Part shown: one piece after another, positions 46,825-55,361 of the stretch | How positions within the stretch are numbered: the stretch's first letter is position 1 | Layout: each line of letters opens with the position of its first letter | From: Acetobacter nitrogenifigens DSM 23921 = NBRC 105050 | GTDB taxonomy: Bacteria; Pseudomonadota; Alphaproteobacteria; Acetobacterales; Acetobacteraceae | NCBI RefSeq assembly: GCF_000429165.1 | Contig: NZ_AUBI01000011.1 | Span: 62,001 to 126,000 of the forward strand | DNA: 64,000 bases | Direction: 5' to 3' | Program-made: the position numbers and the translations under genes | The notes under the pieces: generated by a model | What the model saw: only the letters and a program-made list of their open reading frames with translations | What the model was told of the DNA's origin: nothing | The model's database searches: none

Positions 46825-47243
46825 ATTCCGATCCCCGTTTTGCCAATTTTGGACCAGCTCGACAGCCAGTCGCTGAATGTGTGGCAAAAACAAACATTGT
46901 CTCAGGGATGGCGGTCAAGAGAACATTATCGATTAACGTTTTATTTCTGGAACATCGTTTTCATACCGATACTGTGGAATTTTTATATGTATATTTTTCA
47001 ATACAGATATGCGTACCGTATATAACGATTGTGTGTTTAAAAATCGCATTTTTCCCGATTGCAGAGTCTCGGGAAGATTAATCGTTTAACGATTTATTTT
47101 CTGGTGTTTGTGTTCCAAAAACATTAACAGCCAACTCAGTTACAACGATGAAGGCCGGGTCGAGGTCGCCGGTGACGCAGGGTTTTAACGGCTGACGTTG
47201 CGTCACAGTCCGGGCTCTCCATGCTTTTTTGGAGTTTAGGTAG
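46825..47243. promoter_or_regulatory. divergent AT-rich control region with direct repeat
   Basis: 419 bp between the Hint gene and the peptide gene. TCGATTAACGTTTTATTTCTGG at 46929-46950 recurs as a near copy at 47082-47104 (two mismatches, one indel). The second copy overlaps the dyad AATCGTTTAACGATT. An additional ACGATT lies near 47026. GC content is well below that of the flanks. A hairpin (8-bp arms GTGACGCA, 47172-47179 and 47199-47206) lies 38 bases before the peptide start. Confidence 0.5.
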
Positions 47244-47660
47244 ATGCGTGAACTGAGCGCCGTTGAACTTGATGCAGTATCGGGTGGCTTCTTTTCTTCC
47301 TGCGGTTCCCTCTCGTTTGGGTGCTCGTCCTCGTTCTCGTATTCCTGTGGTTCCTGGTCGAGGCCGTCGTATTCCTGCGGCTCTTCCTACAGCGGCCTCA
47401 GCTCGCTGATCACCGGGTCTGCGGGTCTGCTGGCTGGCACGTATAACGTGCTTGCCGATATTGCTAACGGCGCAAGCCTGTCGACTGTCATCTCGGCGAT
47501 CAACAACATCAGCGCGGACTATAAGATTGGTTATGCCGCCGGGCAGGGCATGACCCTCGCGCAGGCGAACACGTATCTGAACAACACCATTTCGGCTATT
47601 CAGAGCGCTCAGGGTTCGACGATCGCTTTCCCGGTCATCTCGACCGGTGGCCTCGGCTGA
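47244..47660 (+). CDS. double-glycine leader secreted peptide, Ser/Cys-rich (bacteriocin-like)
   Basis: 138 residues. The leader is MRELSAVELDAVSGG, the M-R-E-L-x(4)-E/L-x-x-V-S-G-G consensus of C39-processed peptides, with cleavage expected after Gly15. Mature N-terminal part (about 16-51) is Ser/Cys/Gly/Tyr-rich with SCGS repeated at residues 19-22, 34-37 and 44-47 and Cys at 20, 27, 35 and 45, enough for two disulfides. Mature C-terminal part is hydrophobic and Gly/Ala-rich (LITGSAGLLAGTYNVLADIANG), as in class II bacteriocin-like helices. Upstream of a HlyD adaptor and a C39 ABC exporter that would cleave and export it. No modification enzyme (LanM, radical SAM, YcaO) is nearby. No family recognised for the mature part. 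Confidence 0.85.
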   Translation: MRELSAVELDAVSGGFFSSCGSLSFGCSSSFSYSCGSWSRPSYSCGSSYSGLSSLITGSAGLLAGTYNVLADIANGASLSTVISAINNISADYKIGYAAGQGMTLAQANTYLNNTISAIQSAQGSTIAFPVISTGGLG

Positions 47661-47712
47661 TAAAGAAACAACTGCGATTGACGGCGGCAGTTTAGTCGTC
47701 GTCCGGTCTCGT

Positions 47713-47770
47713 GACTCAGCCCCCCGACGTCCCCGCAAGGACGTCGGGGGGCTGAGTCGTTTTTGTTTTT
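47713..47770 (+). terminator. perfect 20-bp hairpin terminator inside the secretion operon
   Basis: Arms at 47713-47732 and 47739-47758 are perfect complements with a 6-base loop, followed by GTTTTTGTTTTT. It lies 53 bases after the peptide stop and 64 bases before the HlyD start. Strong enough to end most transcripts, so exporter genes would be expressed by read-through or from their own promoter. Confidence 0.92.
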
Positions 47771-47833
47771 CGTTATTCTTTTGATGCGCCATTAGGGATC
47801 CTGTCGATCCGCATTGGGGAACCGCCCGCTCTC

Positions 47834-49150
47834 ATGTCGTCTTTATATCGTCAGGAAGCGCTGGACGCTCGCAGGCAGGCCTGGCTCGGACGCGTGCAGG
47901 CCGCGCAACCCATTTCGATTCGGGTCGTGTGCTGGGTGACGTTGCTTCTTGTGGCGCTCACGGTCGTCTATGTCCGGTTCGGAGTTTATACCCGCCGCGT
48001 CCACGCGACCGGACTCATGCTTCCGCCCACAGGGCTGATCACGATCGACGCGTCCAGCGCAGGCGTCATCACTGAAAGACTGGCCGAAGAAGGGATGCGC
48101 GTCACGCACGGACAGAAACTGTTCGTCGTCGATCTGGACGCAAAAACTTCCAGCGGACGCACGCAGGAGCAGATTCTCGCCGAATTGCGCCGCCAGCGCG
48201 CATTGCTGGTGAAGCAGAAAGACATCCGGACGGACGACGCGCCGGTCGAGAAGCAGGCTCTGGTGAACCAGATTCGCAATCTTCAGCAACAGCACACGCT
48301 GATTGGCCAGCAACTCGCCAACGATGCGAAAGTGCTTCCGGTCGTCGAAGCCGCGGTCAACCGGATGCGGGCGGCGGAGACGGCTCACCTCGTGACTGAA
48401 ACGCAGTTCCAGAGCCAGCTTTACACGTACGCGCAACTGCTTGGGACGCACGCGCAGTTTCTGCAAAACTTCACCGACGCCGAAGGCAAGATCGCCGACA
48501 ATACGTCGAAACTGATCCGATATGATCGGACGACGGCGCACGATATCAACGATCTCGATCGCCAGATCGCGCAGATCGACCAACAGATCGACGAGAGCGA
48601 AGGCCATCGGGAGAACGTCGTCGTCGCGCCCGAGGATGGTATTCTGACCGCGATCCGCGCGAATCTGGGCGAACAGGTCAACGCGGGAGCGCCGCTGGTG
48701 ACGTTGCTGCCGACCGGCCGCTCTCTGGACGCCGAACTGTATGTCACCAGCGCGTCCATAGGCTTTTTGCATGAAGGGGAGCGGGTGCTTCTCCGCTACG
48801 CCGCCTTCCCGTACCAACGCTTTGGCCTGCACAAGGGAACCGTGACCGAGATCACGCGGGCGCCGGTTTCAGCCTCAAGCCCGTCGCAGGCGCAAAGCCA
48901 GACGGCGGGGCAGGCCGACGCCGCCAAAAACCAGAAGAGCGATGGCTCATCCAGTGTCTATCGTATTCGTGTACGTCCGGACGAACCCTATATCGTAGCG
49001 TACGGCAAGCAGAAGCAACTTGAGGCCGGGATGGAGGTGGAGGCCGATATCGCTATCGACTCTCGTCCCCTGTACCGGTGGATATTCGACCCGGTCATCA
49101 GCATGCGTGACAGCATGAGCGCCATCAGCGGGGGGCTCGCCGAACGATGA
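47834..49150 (+). CDS. HlyD-family periplasmic adaptor of the C39 exporter
   Basis: 438 residues, CvaA/RaxA-like membrane fusion protein. One N-terminal membrane helix (about 29-48, VVCWVTLLLVALTVVYV), lipoyl-like half, long coiled coil (about 125-265, rich in Gln, Arg, Glu) and second lipoyl/barrel domain (VVAPEDGILTAIRANLGEQVNAGAPLVTLLP). A Ser/Gln-rich loop (about 345-375) is unusual. A GGGGA ribosome binding site precedes ATG 47834. Stop overlaps the next ATG (ATGA). It would link the ABC transporter to a TolC-type outer-membrane channel encoded elsewhere. Confidence 0.92.
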   Translation: MSSLYRQEALDARRQAWLGRVQAAQPISIRVVCWVTLLLVALTVVYVRFGVYTRRVHATGLMLPPTGLITIDASSAGVITERLAEEGMRVTHGQKLFVVDLDAKTSSGRTQEQILAELRRQRALLVKQKDIRTDDAPVEKQALVNQIRNLQQQHTLIGQQLANDAKVLPVVEAAVNRMRAAETAHLVTETQFQSQLYTYAQLLGTHAQFLQNFTDAEGKIADNTSKLIRYDRTTAHDINDLDRQIAQIDQQIDESEGHRENVVVAPEDGILTAIRANLGEQVNAGAPLVTLLPTGRSLDAELYVTSASIGFLHEGERVLLRYAAFPYQRFGLHKGTVTEITRAPVSASSPSQAQSQTAGQADAAKNQKSDGSSSVYRIRVRPDEPYIVAYGKQKQLEAGMEVEADIAIDSRPLYRWIFDPVISMRDSMSAISGGLAER

Positions 49151-51363
49151 GCGACGCGTTCGATTCCCTTCAGTTTGGCTTCGGCAAGTCGACGCCGGTC
49201 ATCCTGCAGGTAGAGGCTGCGGAGTGCGGCCTGGCTTGTCTGGCCATGATCATGGGTTATCACGGGCATCCCATCGACCTCGCCACGTTGCGGCGGCGCT
49301 ACTCGGTCTCGATCAAGGGCGTCACGTTGCGCAGTCTGGTGCAGGTGGCCGATATGTCCGGTTTCTCGACGCGGGCGGTGCGTCTGGAAATGGACGATCT
49401 TCGTAATCTTCGCCTGCCCTGCGTGCTGCATTGGGGCATGAATCACTTTGTCGTCCTGACGGCGATCAAGGGCGACCAGATCACGATCAACGACCCGGCC
49501 GTCGGGCGGCGAACGTTGCCACTGGACGCCGTGTCGCGCGAATTTACCGGCGTCGCGCTCGAAGTTACTCCGAACGAAACGTTCGAGCGCAAGGACGAGC
49601 GCGAAACCATCCGTCTGCGCGATCTGTTTCGCCATGTCGGCGGCCTGCGCGGCGCGCTGACGGGGTTGTTCATGCTCTCGATGGGGCTGGAGGTAATTTC
49701 GCTGATCACGCCGATGATCTCGCAGGTCGTGATCGACGAAGTCATCGTTACGTCAGATTACGACCTGCTCAAGACGATCGCGTTCGGTCTGGGCCTGCTG
49801 CTGCTGTTGCAGATGTTTATTGGCTCCGTGCGGACATGGGCTGTCACGCTGCTCGGAACGCGCGTGGGGCTCGACTGGAACACCAGCCTGTTCGATCACC
49901 TGACCCGCCTGCCGCTCGATTATTTCGGCAAGCGTCATGTGGGAGACATCCTGTCGCGGTTCGGCTCTCTTGGGACCATCCAGCAGACGCTGACTACCGA
50001 CATGGTGCAGACCGTCATGGACGGGATCATGGCGATCGGCATGGGAATCATGCTGTTCCTCTACGGCGGCTGGCTGGGGCTGGTCGCCTGCGTCGCGACC
50101 GTGCTCGACATCATTCTGCGACTGGTCACCTACCGTATCTACCGGGAGGCGTCGGAAGAGCAGATCGTCGTCAACGCGCGGCAACAGACCCATTTCATCG
50201 AGACCCTGCGCGGCATCGCCAGCGTGAAGCTGCTGGGGCTCAGGGAGCGGCGGCGCAGCACGTGGCTCAATCTGGTCATCGAGAGCATCAACATCCGGTT
50301 GCGCCTGCAACGGTTCGATCTGATCTATGGGCGGCTTGGCGATTTCATCTTCGGCGCCGATCGGCTCATCATGATGGTGCTGGGCGCGCGGGCGGTGATG
50401 ACTGGCTCCATGTCGGTCGGCATGCTCGTCGCGTTCCTTTCTTATAAAGACCAGTTCGCGAGCCGCATCGGCGCCCTGATCAATACGGGCTTCAAGTTGC
50501 GTATGCTCAATATCCAGAGCGATCGCCTGGCCGATATCGTCATGACCGACCCGGAACCGCTGGCCCATTTCGAACCGGAACTGGCGCCCGGCGCCGGATC
50601 TCTGGTCTGCCGTGGCATGTCGGCGCGATACGCGACGCACGAGCCCTGGATATTCCGTGGCGTCGATCTCGATGTGCCAGCGGGCATGAGCGTCGCCATC
50701 GTCGGGCCTTCGGGTTGCGGCAAGACGACGATGCTGAAGGCGATGATGGGGCTGCTCAAGCTTGACGAAGGTTCGCTGTTCCTCGACGGAACCGACGTCG
50801 CGGCCCTGACGCTGGAAGGATACAGACGCCGCATCGCGGGCGTCCTGCAGGACGACGGGCTGTTCTCGGGCTCCATCGCCGACAATATCTGCGGTTTTTC
50901 GGAGCACCCCGATCAGGAGCTGATGTTGCACTGTGCGGCGCAGGCTGCGATTCTGGACGACATCAAACGGATGCCGATGGGTTTCGAGACGCTGGTCGGC
51001 GATATGGGCGGCGCATTGTCGGGCGGCCAGAAGCAGCGCGTCATTCTCGCCCGCGCGCTCTACACCCGGCCGCACATCCTGTTTCTCGATGAGGCGACCA
51101 GCCATCTTGACGAGCATACCGAATCGATCGTGGCGGACAGCCTTCGCCGTCTGAACGTCACGCGCGTCATGGTCGCCCATCGCCCGGCGACTATCGCGCA
51201 CGCAGACTATATCTATTATCTTCAGCCGGGTGGGTCGCTTGTGCTCAAAAAGGCGCCGGATGTTCAGTCGGCGCCGAAACCCGTCGCGGCCCCCATGGCG
51301 GCGACGATTGGTTACGGCGGCCCGTCCCAATACGGAGGGAACTGGACGCTCCCCTCCGCCTAG
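49147..51363 (+). CDS. peptidase-containing ABC transporter (C39, bacteriocin exporter type)
   Basis: 738 residues. N-terminal C39 peptidase with catalytic Cys27 in EAAECGLACLAMI, His100 in WGMNHFVVL and Asp116 in INDPAVG, so the protease looks intact. Membrane domain about 150-440 with six helices. Nucleotide-binding domain: GPSGCGKTT (Walker A, near 519), LSGGQKQR (near 624), HILFLDEATSHLD (Walker B, near 643), and AHRPATI. It cleaves double-glycine leaders and exports the mature peptide; the peptide at 47.2 kb is the obvious substrate. Coupled to hlyD by ATGA. Confidence 0.95.
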   Translation: MSDAFDSLQFGFGKSTPVILQVEAAECGLACLAMIMGYHGHPIDLATLRRRYSVSIKGVTLRSLVQVADMSGFSTRAVRLEMDDLRNLRLPCVLHWGMNHFVVLTAIKGDQITINDPAVGRRTLPLDAVSREFTGVALEVTPNETFERKDERETIRLRDLFRHVGGLRGALTGLFMLSMGLEVISLITPMISQVVIDEVIVTSDYDLLKTIAFGLGLLLLLQMFIGSVRTWAVTLLGTRVGLDWNTSLFDHLTRLPLDYFGKRHVGDILSRFGSLGTIQQTLTTDMVQTVMDGIMAIGMGIMLFLYGGWLGLVACVATVLDIILRLVTYRIYREASEEQIVVNARQQTHFIETLRGIASVKLLGLRERRRSTWLNLVIESINIRLRLQRFDLIYGRLGDFIFGADRLIMMVLGARAVMTGSMSVGMLVAFLSYKDQFASRIGALINTGFKLRMLNIQSDRLADIVMTDPEPLAHFEPELAPGAGSLVCRGMSARYATHEPWIFRGVDLDVPAGMSVAIVGPSGCGKTTMLKAMMGLLKLDEGSLFLDGTDVAALTLEGYRRRIAGVLQDDGLFSGSIADNICGFSEHPDQELMLHCAAQAAILDDIKRMPMGFETLVGDMGGALSGGQKQRVILARALYTRPHILFLDEATSHLDEHTESIVADSLRRLNVTRVMVAHRPATIAHADYIYYLQPGGSLVLKKAPDVQSAPKPVAAPMAATIGYGGPSQYGGNWTLPSA

Positions 51364-51411
51364 CGACGTCAGGCGCACGGCGTCGCGTCCGCGTGAAAGG
51401 AGCGCGCCACA

Positions 51412-52548
51412 GTGCGTTTTGTGCATAGTTCGGACTGGCAGATCGGCAAGACGTTCGCGTTCGCCGGAGACGAGGCGCTGCAGGCGCTGCAGGCGGAGCG
51501 GCTGGAGGTCATTCTCAGGCTCGGGCGCCTCGCCCGCAAGGAAGGCGCCGCCACCATTCTTGTCGCTGGCGACGTGTATGATCACGAAAGCCCGTCGGAC
51601 CGGACGCTGCGCCAGCCGCTCGAGCGGATGCGTCAATTCCCCGACATCCAGTGGCGGCTGATCCCCGGCAACCATGACGCGCATCTGCCGAACGGCGTAT
51701 GGAGTCGCGTCCTGAAGGCCGGGTTGCCCGATAACGTCACGGCGCATCTCGAGCCCGTTCCGACGCCTATGAACGCTGGGGAAACTGCGTGGCTGCTGCC
51801 GGGCGTGCTGACGCGACGCCACACCATGACCGACACGACGGCATGGATGGACGGCGCGGCGACGCCCGAAGGCGCGATGCGGATCGGGCTCGCCCACGGT
51901 TCCGTGAGAGGTTTCAGCTCTGACCCGTCGCAGCAGACCAATCCCGTGGCGCCGGATCGGCCGGACAAGGCCGGGCTTTCCTATCTTGCGCTTGGGGACT
52001 GGCACGGTTTCAACCGGATCGGACCGCGTTGCGCCTATTCCGGCTCTCCTGAGTGCGACCGCTTTGACACGGGCGGCGCGGGTGGGGGCGAGTCCCTGCT
52101 CGTTACGGTCGACGCTCCCAGGGCTCCGCCGGAGATTACGCGCCACGTCACCGGCCGCTTTCTGTGGCGTGAGGTTTCGGCGACGCTGAGTTCCCTTGAG
52201 GATGTGCGGGCTTTGGAAAATCGCCTGCGCGCCATAGATCCCGACGAACCGAGCCGCGTTCTGGCGCGTCTGAAGGCGGACGGCGTCCTGCCGCTGTCGG
52301 CGATGGCCGTGTTCGAAGAGAGCATTCTGGGCGCCGTGGCTTCAGCGTTACTGCTGCTGCGCGTCGATCAGACGCCTGAGACGACGGCTACCGAGGCCGA
52401 TCTCGGCGTGTTCGAAGGCGCTGGCGCGATCAGCGAAGCGGCGGCGCGGCTTACGGCGCTTGCGGCGTCCGGGGGCCCGGACCAGAAACACGCGTTGCCG
52501 GCGTTGCGACGGCTCGCGGCGTTGTGGCGGCAGGAGAGCGGCGCGTGA
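51412..52548 (+). CDS. YhaO/SbcD-like metallophosphoesterase (DNA repair exonuclease)
   Basis: 378 residues. Calcineurin-type phosphoesterase: RFVHSSDWQIGK (D-x-H type site, here D-W-Q), VAGDVYDHESPS (G-D-x-x-D/Y), GNHDAH (G-N-H-D/E), LAHGSV and YLALGDWHGF (G-D-x-H). The first block's usual D-x-H-x-G reads D-W-Q-I-G, a deviation shared by some YhaO proteins. GTG start with AAAGGAG. Overlaps the following SMC-like gene (GTGA), so the two form a complex like SbcD-SbcC / YhaO-YhaN for end processing. Confidence 0.87.
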   Translation: MRFVHSSDWQIGKTFAFAGDEALQALQAERLEVILRLGRLARKEGAATILVAGDVYDHESPSDRTLRQPLERMRQFPDIQWRLIPGNHDAHLPNGVWSRVLKAGLPDNVTAHLEPVPTPMNAGETAWLLPGVLTRRHTMTDTTAWMDGAATPEGAMRIGLAHGSVRGFSSDPSQQTNPVAPDRPDKAGLSYLALGDWHGFNRIGPRCAYSGSPECDRFDTGGAGGGESLLVTVDAPRAPPEITRHVTGRFLWREVSATLSSLEDVRALENRLRAIDPDEPSRVLARLKADGVLPLSAMAVFEESILGAVASALLLLRVDQTPETTATEADLGVFEGAGAISEAAARLTALAASGGPDQKHALPALRRLAALWRQESGA

Positions 52549-55268
52549 GCGGCATGATTCTCACGGCGCTTGAGGTCGAGCAGTTTCGCCGCTTTTCGAC
52601 ACGCCACCGTCTGGATGGGCTGGGGCCGGGGCTGAACGTCCTCGCGGCGCCGAATGAATCCGGCAAGTCGACCATGCTGGCGGCGCTGAGGGGGCTGTTC
52701 ACGGTCCGGCATGGTTCGAAGGCGCAGATGGTCAAGGATTTCGCGCCTTATGACGGAGGCTCGCCACTGGTCAGCGCAGAGTTTTCGCTTGATGGCGCGT
52801 CCTTGCGTATGGAGAAGCGCTTTCTCGGGCGCAGCTATGCACGTCTGCTGGAAGGGGGCCGCACGCTTGAGGGCGACGACGCCGAGAACCGTCTGCAGGC
52901 GCTGATCGAACCGGATGTCAGTAAACGCGGCGAGGCCGGGGTCATGCTCGGGGCGCTTTGGGTCGCCCAGGGGGAAAGTTTTTCACAACCGACGCTTTCC
53001 GACGCCAACAAGCTGACGTTACGCGATTACCTTGGCGCCGATCTTGGCGACGCTGTCGGTGGTGCGGATGCGGCGCGGGTTTTGAAAAGAATAGCCGTCG
53101 ATCTGGGTGAATTGCTTGACGGTCGTGGAAAGCCCAAAGGACGTTTCTTAGCCGCCATTGATGGGGAAGCCGTGGCTGAAGCCCGTCTTGTCGAGTTGAA
53201 CGCCAAGCGGGCCACATTGGCCGAGGATATTGCGACGCTGGAGCAGACGCGCCGCGAGTTGGTCGTGGCGAGCGACGCGGGGCGGCGGGAAGCCGAGCGG
53301 GCGGAACTGGCGGCGGCGCAGGCTGCGAAAGAGGAACTGGGGCGTTTTGACCGGCGGCGAGCCGAGACGGCGCTTGCCGCTGGAGAGGCTGAGCGACTGA
53401 CGCTGGGGCTGCGTGAGGAACGAAAACGCAGGGCGGACCGTCGCGCTCGCCTCATGTCTCTCACCCGTGATTCCGAGCGGGCGCGGGAGGCGACGGAGGC
53501 GGCGACGCTGCGGCGTGGACGCGCGGATGCGGAACTGGCCAGAAAGCGCACAGCGCTGATCGAAGCGGAAAAGGTCGTGGCGCTGACGACGGCGCGCGTG
53601 AAGGTCGCCGACCGCGGCGTCGAAAGGTTACGCGTTCTGGGCGAACGCGCCATGGCGCTCCGCCAGCTTGCTCGACTGGAAGACGCCTTGCGCCGACAGG
53701 AGGCTGCACGCGGGGCGCTGGAAGCGATCCGGGTCGATGACGCCGCTCAACGCAGGGCGGAGACCGCCGAGCGCGCGCGCGCCGCCGCCGCCGCCGCGTT
53801 GATGGCGCAGGCGACCGGGCTTGAGATCGCGCTGGAGGCTGGCGCGCTGGATCGCGTGACGCTGAACGGCGCGCCGATGGGAAGCGGTCGTCACGACCTG
53901 CTTGAACCGGCGGAGCTCAGGATCGAAGGCGTGGGTGTGTTCCGCATCCTGCCTGCGGCGCGCGAGATGACGGCGGGCATGGAGGCGCTGCGCCGAGCAG
54001 AGGCGGAACTGTCGGCGGCGCTGGGCGCCGTGGATTGCCGCGATATGCACCAGCTTCACGCGGAAGCGGAAAGACGTCGGCAAGCGCAGGCGACCCTTGC
54101 GTCCGCGCGCGCGACGCTCGATGCGGTGCTTTCGGATGGCGGTGGAAAGGGCAAAGCGAACGCCGAAGGGACGCTCTCCGCCTTGCGCCAACGCATCGCG
54201 GTCTGTGATGCTGAACTGGAGCGTCTGCACGCCCAATCGGCCAACGCAGTGGCCGACGCTTCCAATATCGGCCGTGAACCGGATGCTCCGGAGATTCAGG
54301 CGGCGCGCCTCGCCCTGGATGATGCGCAGCAGGCTCATCTGCGCGCCGAGCAGGCGGTCGCGGCTGCGCGTAACGACATGCTGGAGCCCGATGGCGCGCA
54401 GCGTCTGGCCGAAAGCGTGCTGGCCGAGACGCAGACGGAGCTGCGCCTGATCCTGGAGCAGTGCGAACGGCTGCGCGTCGAGGAAGAGGCGGCGCAGGCG
54501 CAGGAACCGGACGAGGCTCTGGCCACGCGGCTGGATGTGGCGGAACGCGCGCTCGATCAGGCGGAGCGCGCCGCCGCGCGGGTGGAACAGGAAAGGCCAG
54601 AGTCGAACGAGGCTCAACTCGACGCCAGAATTCACAGGTTGAACGTGCAGATCGAAGGCGGTCGAGAACGACTGTCGCAGTTGCAGCAGGAGTGCGCGGC
54701 TGGCGAGGCCCGCGTGCAGGCGGCGGAGGGGCTGGGACTGGATGAGGGGATCGCCGCCACCGAGCGCGAGGTGTCCCGGTGTCGCGGCGCAAAGGAAGCA
54801 TGCGAACGGGAGGTCGCGATTCTGACCCTGTTGCGCCGTACCTTGCAGGAAGTAGAGCAGGAGACGGTAGAGAGATACCTCGCGCCGCTGACCGGCGCGA
54901 TACAACCTTCTCTGGACATGCTTTTTCCGCGTTCGCGCGTGCAGGTGAACACGAAGTTCGAGCTGACCGGCGTCAGCCGCTGGCGCGAGGACGAACCGCT
55001 GGAGTTTCTGTCGGACGGCACGCGCGAGCAGATCGCCGTGCTGGTTCGGCTGGGTCTCGCGGAACTGCTGCGCGCGCGCGGTCGTCCGGCGGCGCTGGTT
55101 CTGGACGATGCGCTGGTGTTCTCCGATGCGGGTCGATTGTCGACGATGTTCGATATTTTGGCTGAAGCGTCAGAGCGAATGCAGATCATCGTCATGACGT
55201 GTCGCGCGGAGGCGTTCGCTGCGTTGCCCGGGCGACGGCTGCGGTTGCAGGCGGTCTCGGGCGGCTGA
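52545..55268 (+). CDS. YhaN/SbcC-like SMC-type ATPase
   Basis: 907 residues. N-terminal LEVEQFRRFSTRHRLDGLGPGLNVLAAPNESGKSTMLAALRGLF with Walker A (N-E-S-G-K-S-T), a very long Arg/Glu/Ala-rich coiled coil (about 200-750), and C-terminal FLSDGTREQIAVLVRLGLAELL (signature) with PAALVLDDALVFSDAGR (Walker B/D-loop). The P-N-E-S-G-K-S-T type and the order fit YhaN. Start is GTG 52545 (overlap GTGA with the upstream stop) or ATG 52554. Partner of the phosphoesterase just upstream. Confidence 0.88.
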   Translation: MSGMILTALEVEQFRRFSTRHRLDGLGPGLNVLAAPNESGKSTMLAALRGLFTVRHGSKAQMVKDFAPYDGGSPLVSAEFSLDGASLRMEKRFLGRSYARLLEGGRTLEGDDAENRLQALIEPDVSKRGEAGVMLGALWVAQGESFSQPTLSDANKLTLRDYLGADLGDAVGGADAARVLKRIAVDLGELLDGRGKPKGRFLAAIDGEAVAEARLVELNAKRATLAEDIATLEQTRRELVVASDAGRREAERAELAAAQAAKEELGRFDRRRAETALAAGEAERLTLGLREERKRRADRRARLMSLTRDSERAREATEAATLRRGRADAELARKRTALIEAEKVVALTTARVKVADRGVERLRVLGERAMALRQLARLEDALRRQEAARGALEAIRVDDAAQRRAETAERARAAAAAALMAQATGLEIALEAGALDRVTLNGAPMGSGRHDLLEPAELRIEGVGVFRILPAAREMTAGMEALRRAEAELSAALGAVDCRDMHQLHAEAERRRQAQATLASARATLDAVLSDGGGKGKANAEGTLSALRQRIAVCDAELERLHAQSANAVADASNIGREPDAPEIQAARLALDDAQQAHLRAEQAVAAARNDMLEPDGAQRLAESVLAETQTELRLILEQCERLRVEEEAAQAQEPDEALATRLDVAERALDQAERAAARVEQERPESNEAQLDARIHRLNVQIEGGRERLSQLQQECAAGEARVQAAEGLGLDEGIAATEREVSRCRGAKEACEREVAILTLLRRTLQEVEQETVERYLAPLTGAIQPSLDMLFPRSRVQVNTKFELTGVSRWREDEPLEFLSDGTREQIAVLVRLGLAELLRARGRPAALVLDDALVFSDAGRLSTMFDILAEASERMQIIVMTCRAEAFAALPGRRLRLQAVSGG

Positions 55269-55361
55269 CGCCGCTGTTCGAGGTCGCATGTTTGGGGGTG
55301 AATCGAACGGCGCCTCGGGCGCATGCGCGACGTTGGTTCGCATCGCCTGTCTGTGACGGAT

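Noticed and set aside
49753..52146. Long antisense frame (797 codons) across the C39 exporter and YhaO gene
   Set aside because: It covers two well-supported genes on the other strand, is Arg/His-rich and shows no domain.
53628..54905. Antisense frame of 425 codons in the YhaN gene
   Set aside because: Mirrors the coiled-coil coding repeats of YhaN; no motif of its own.
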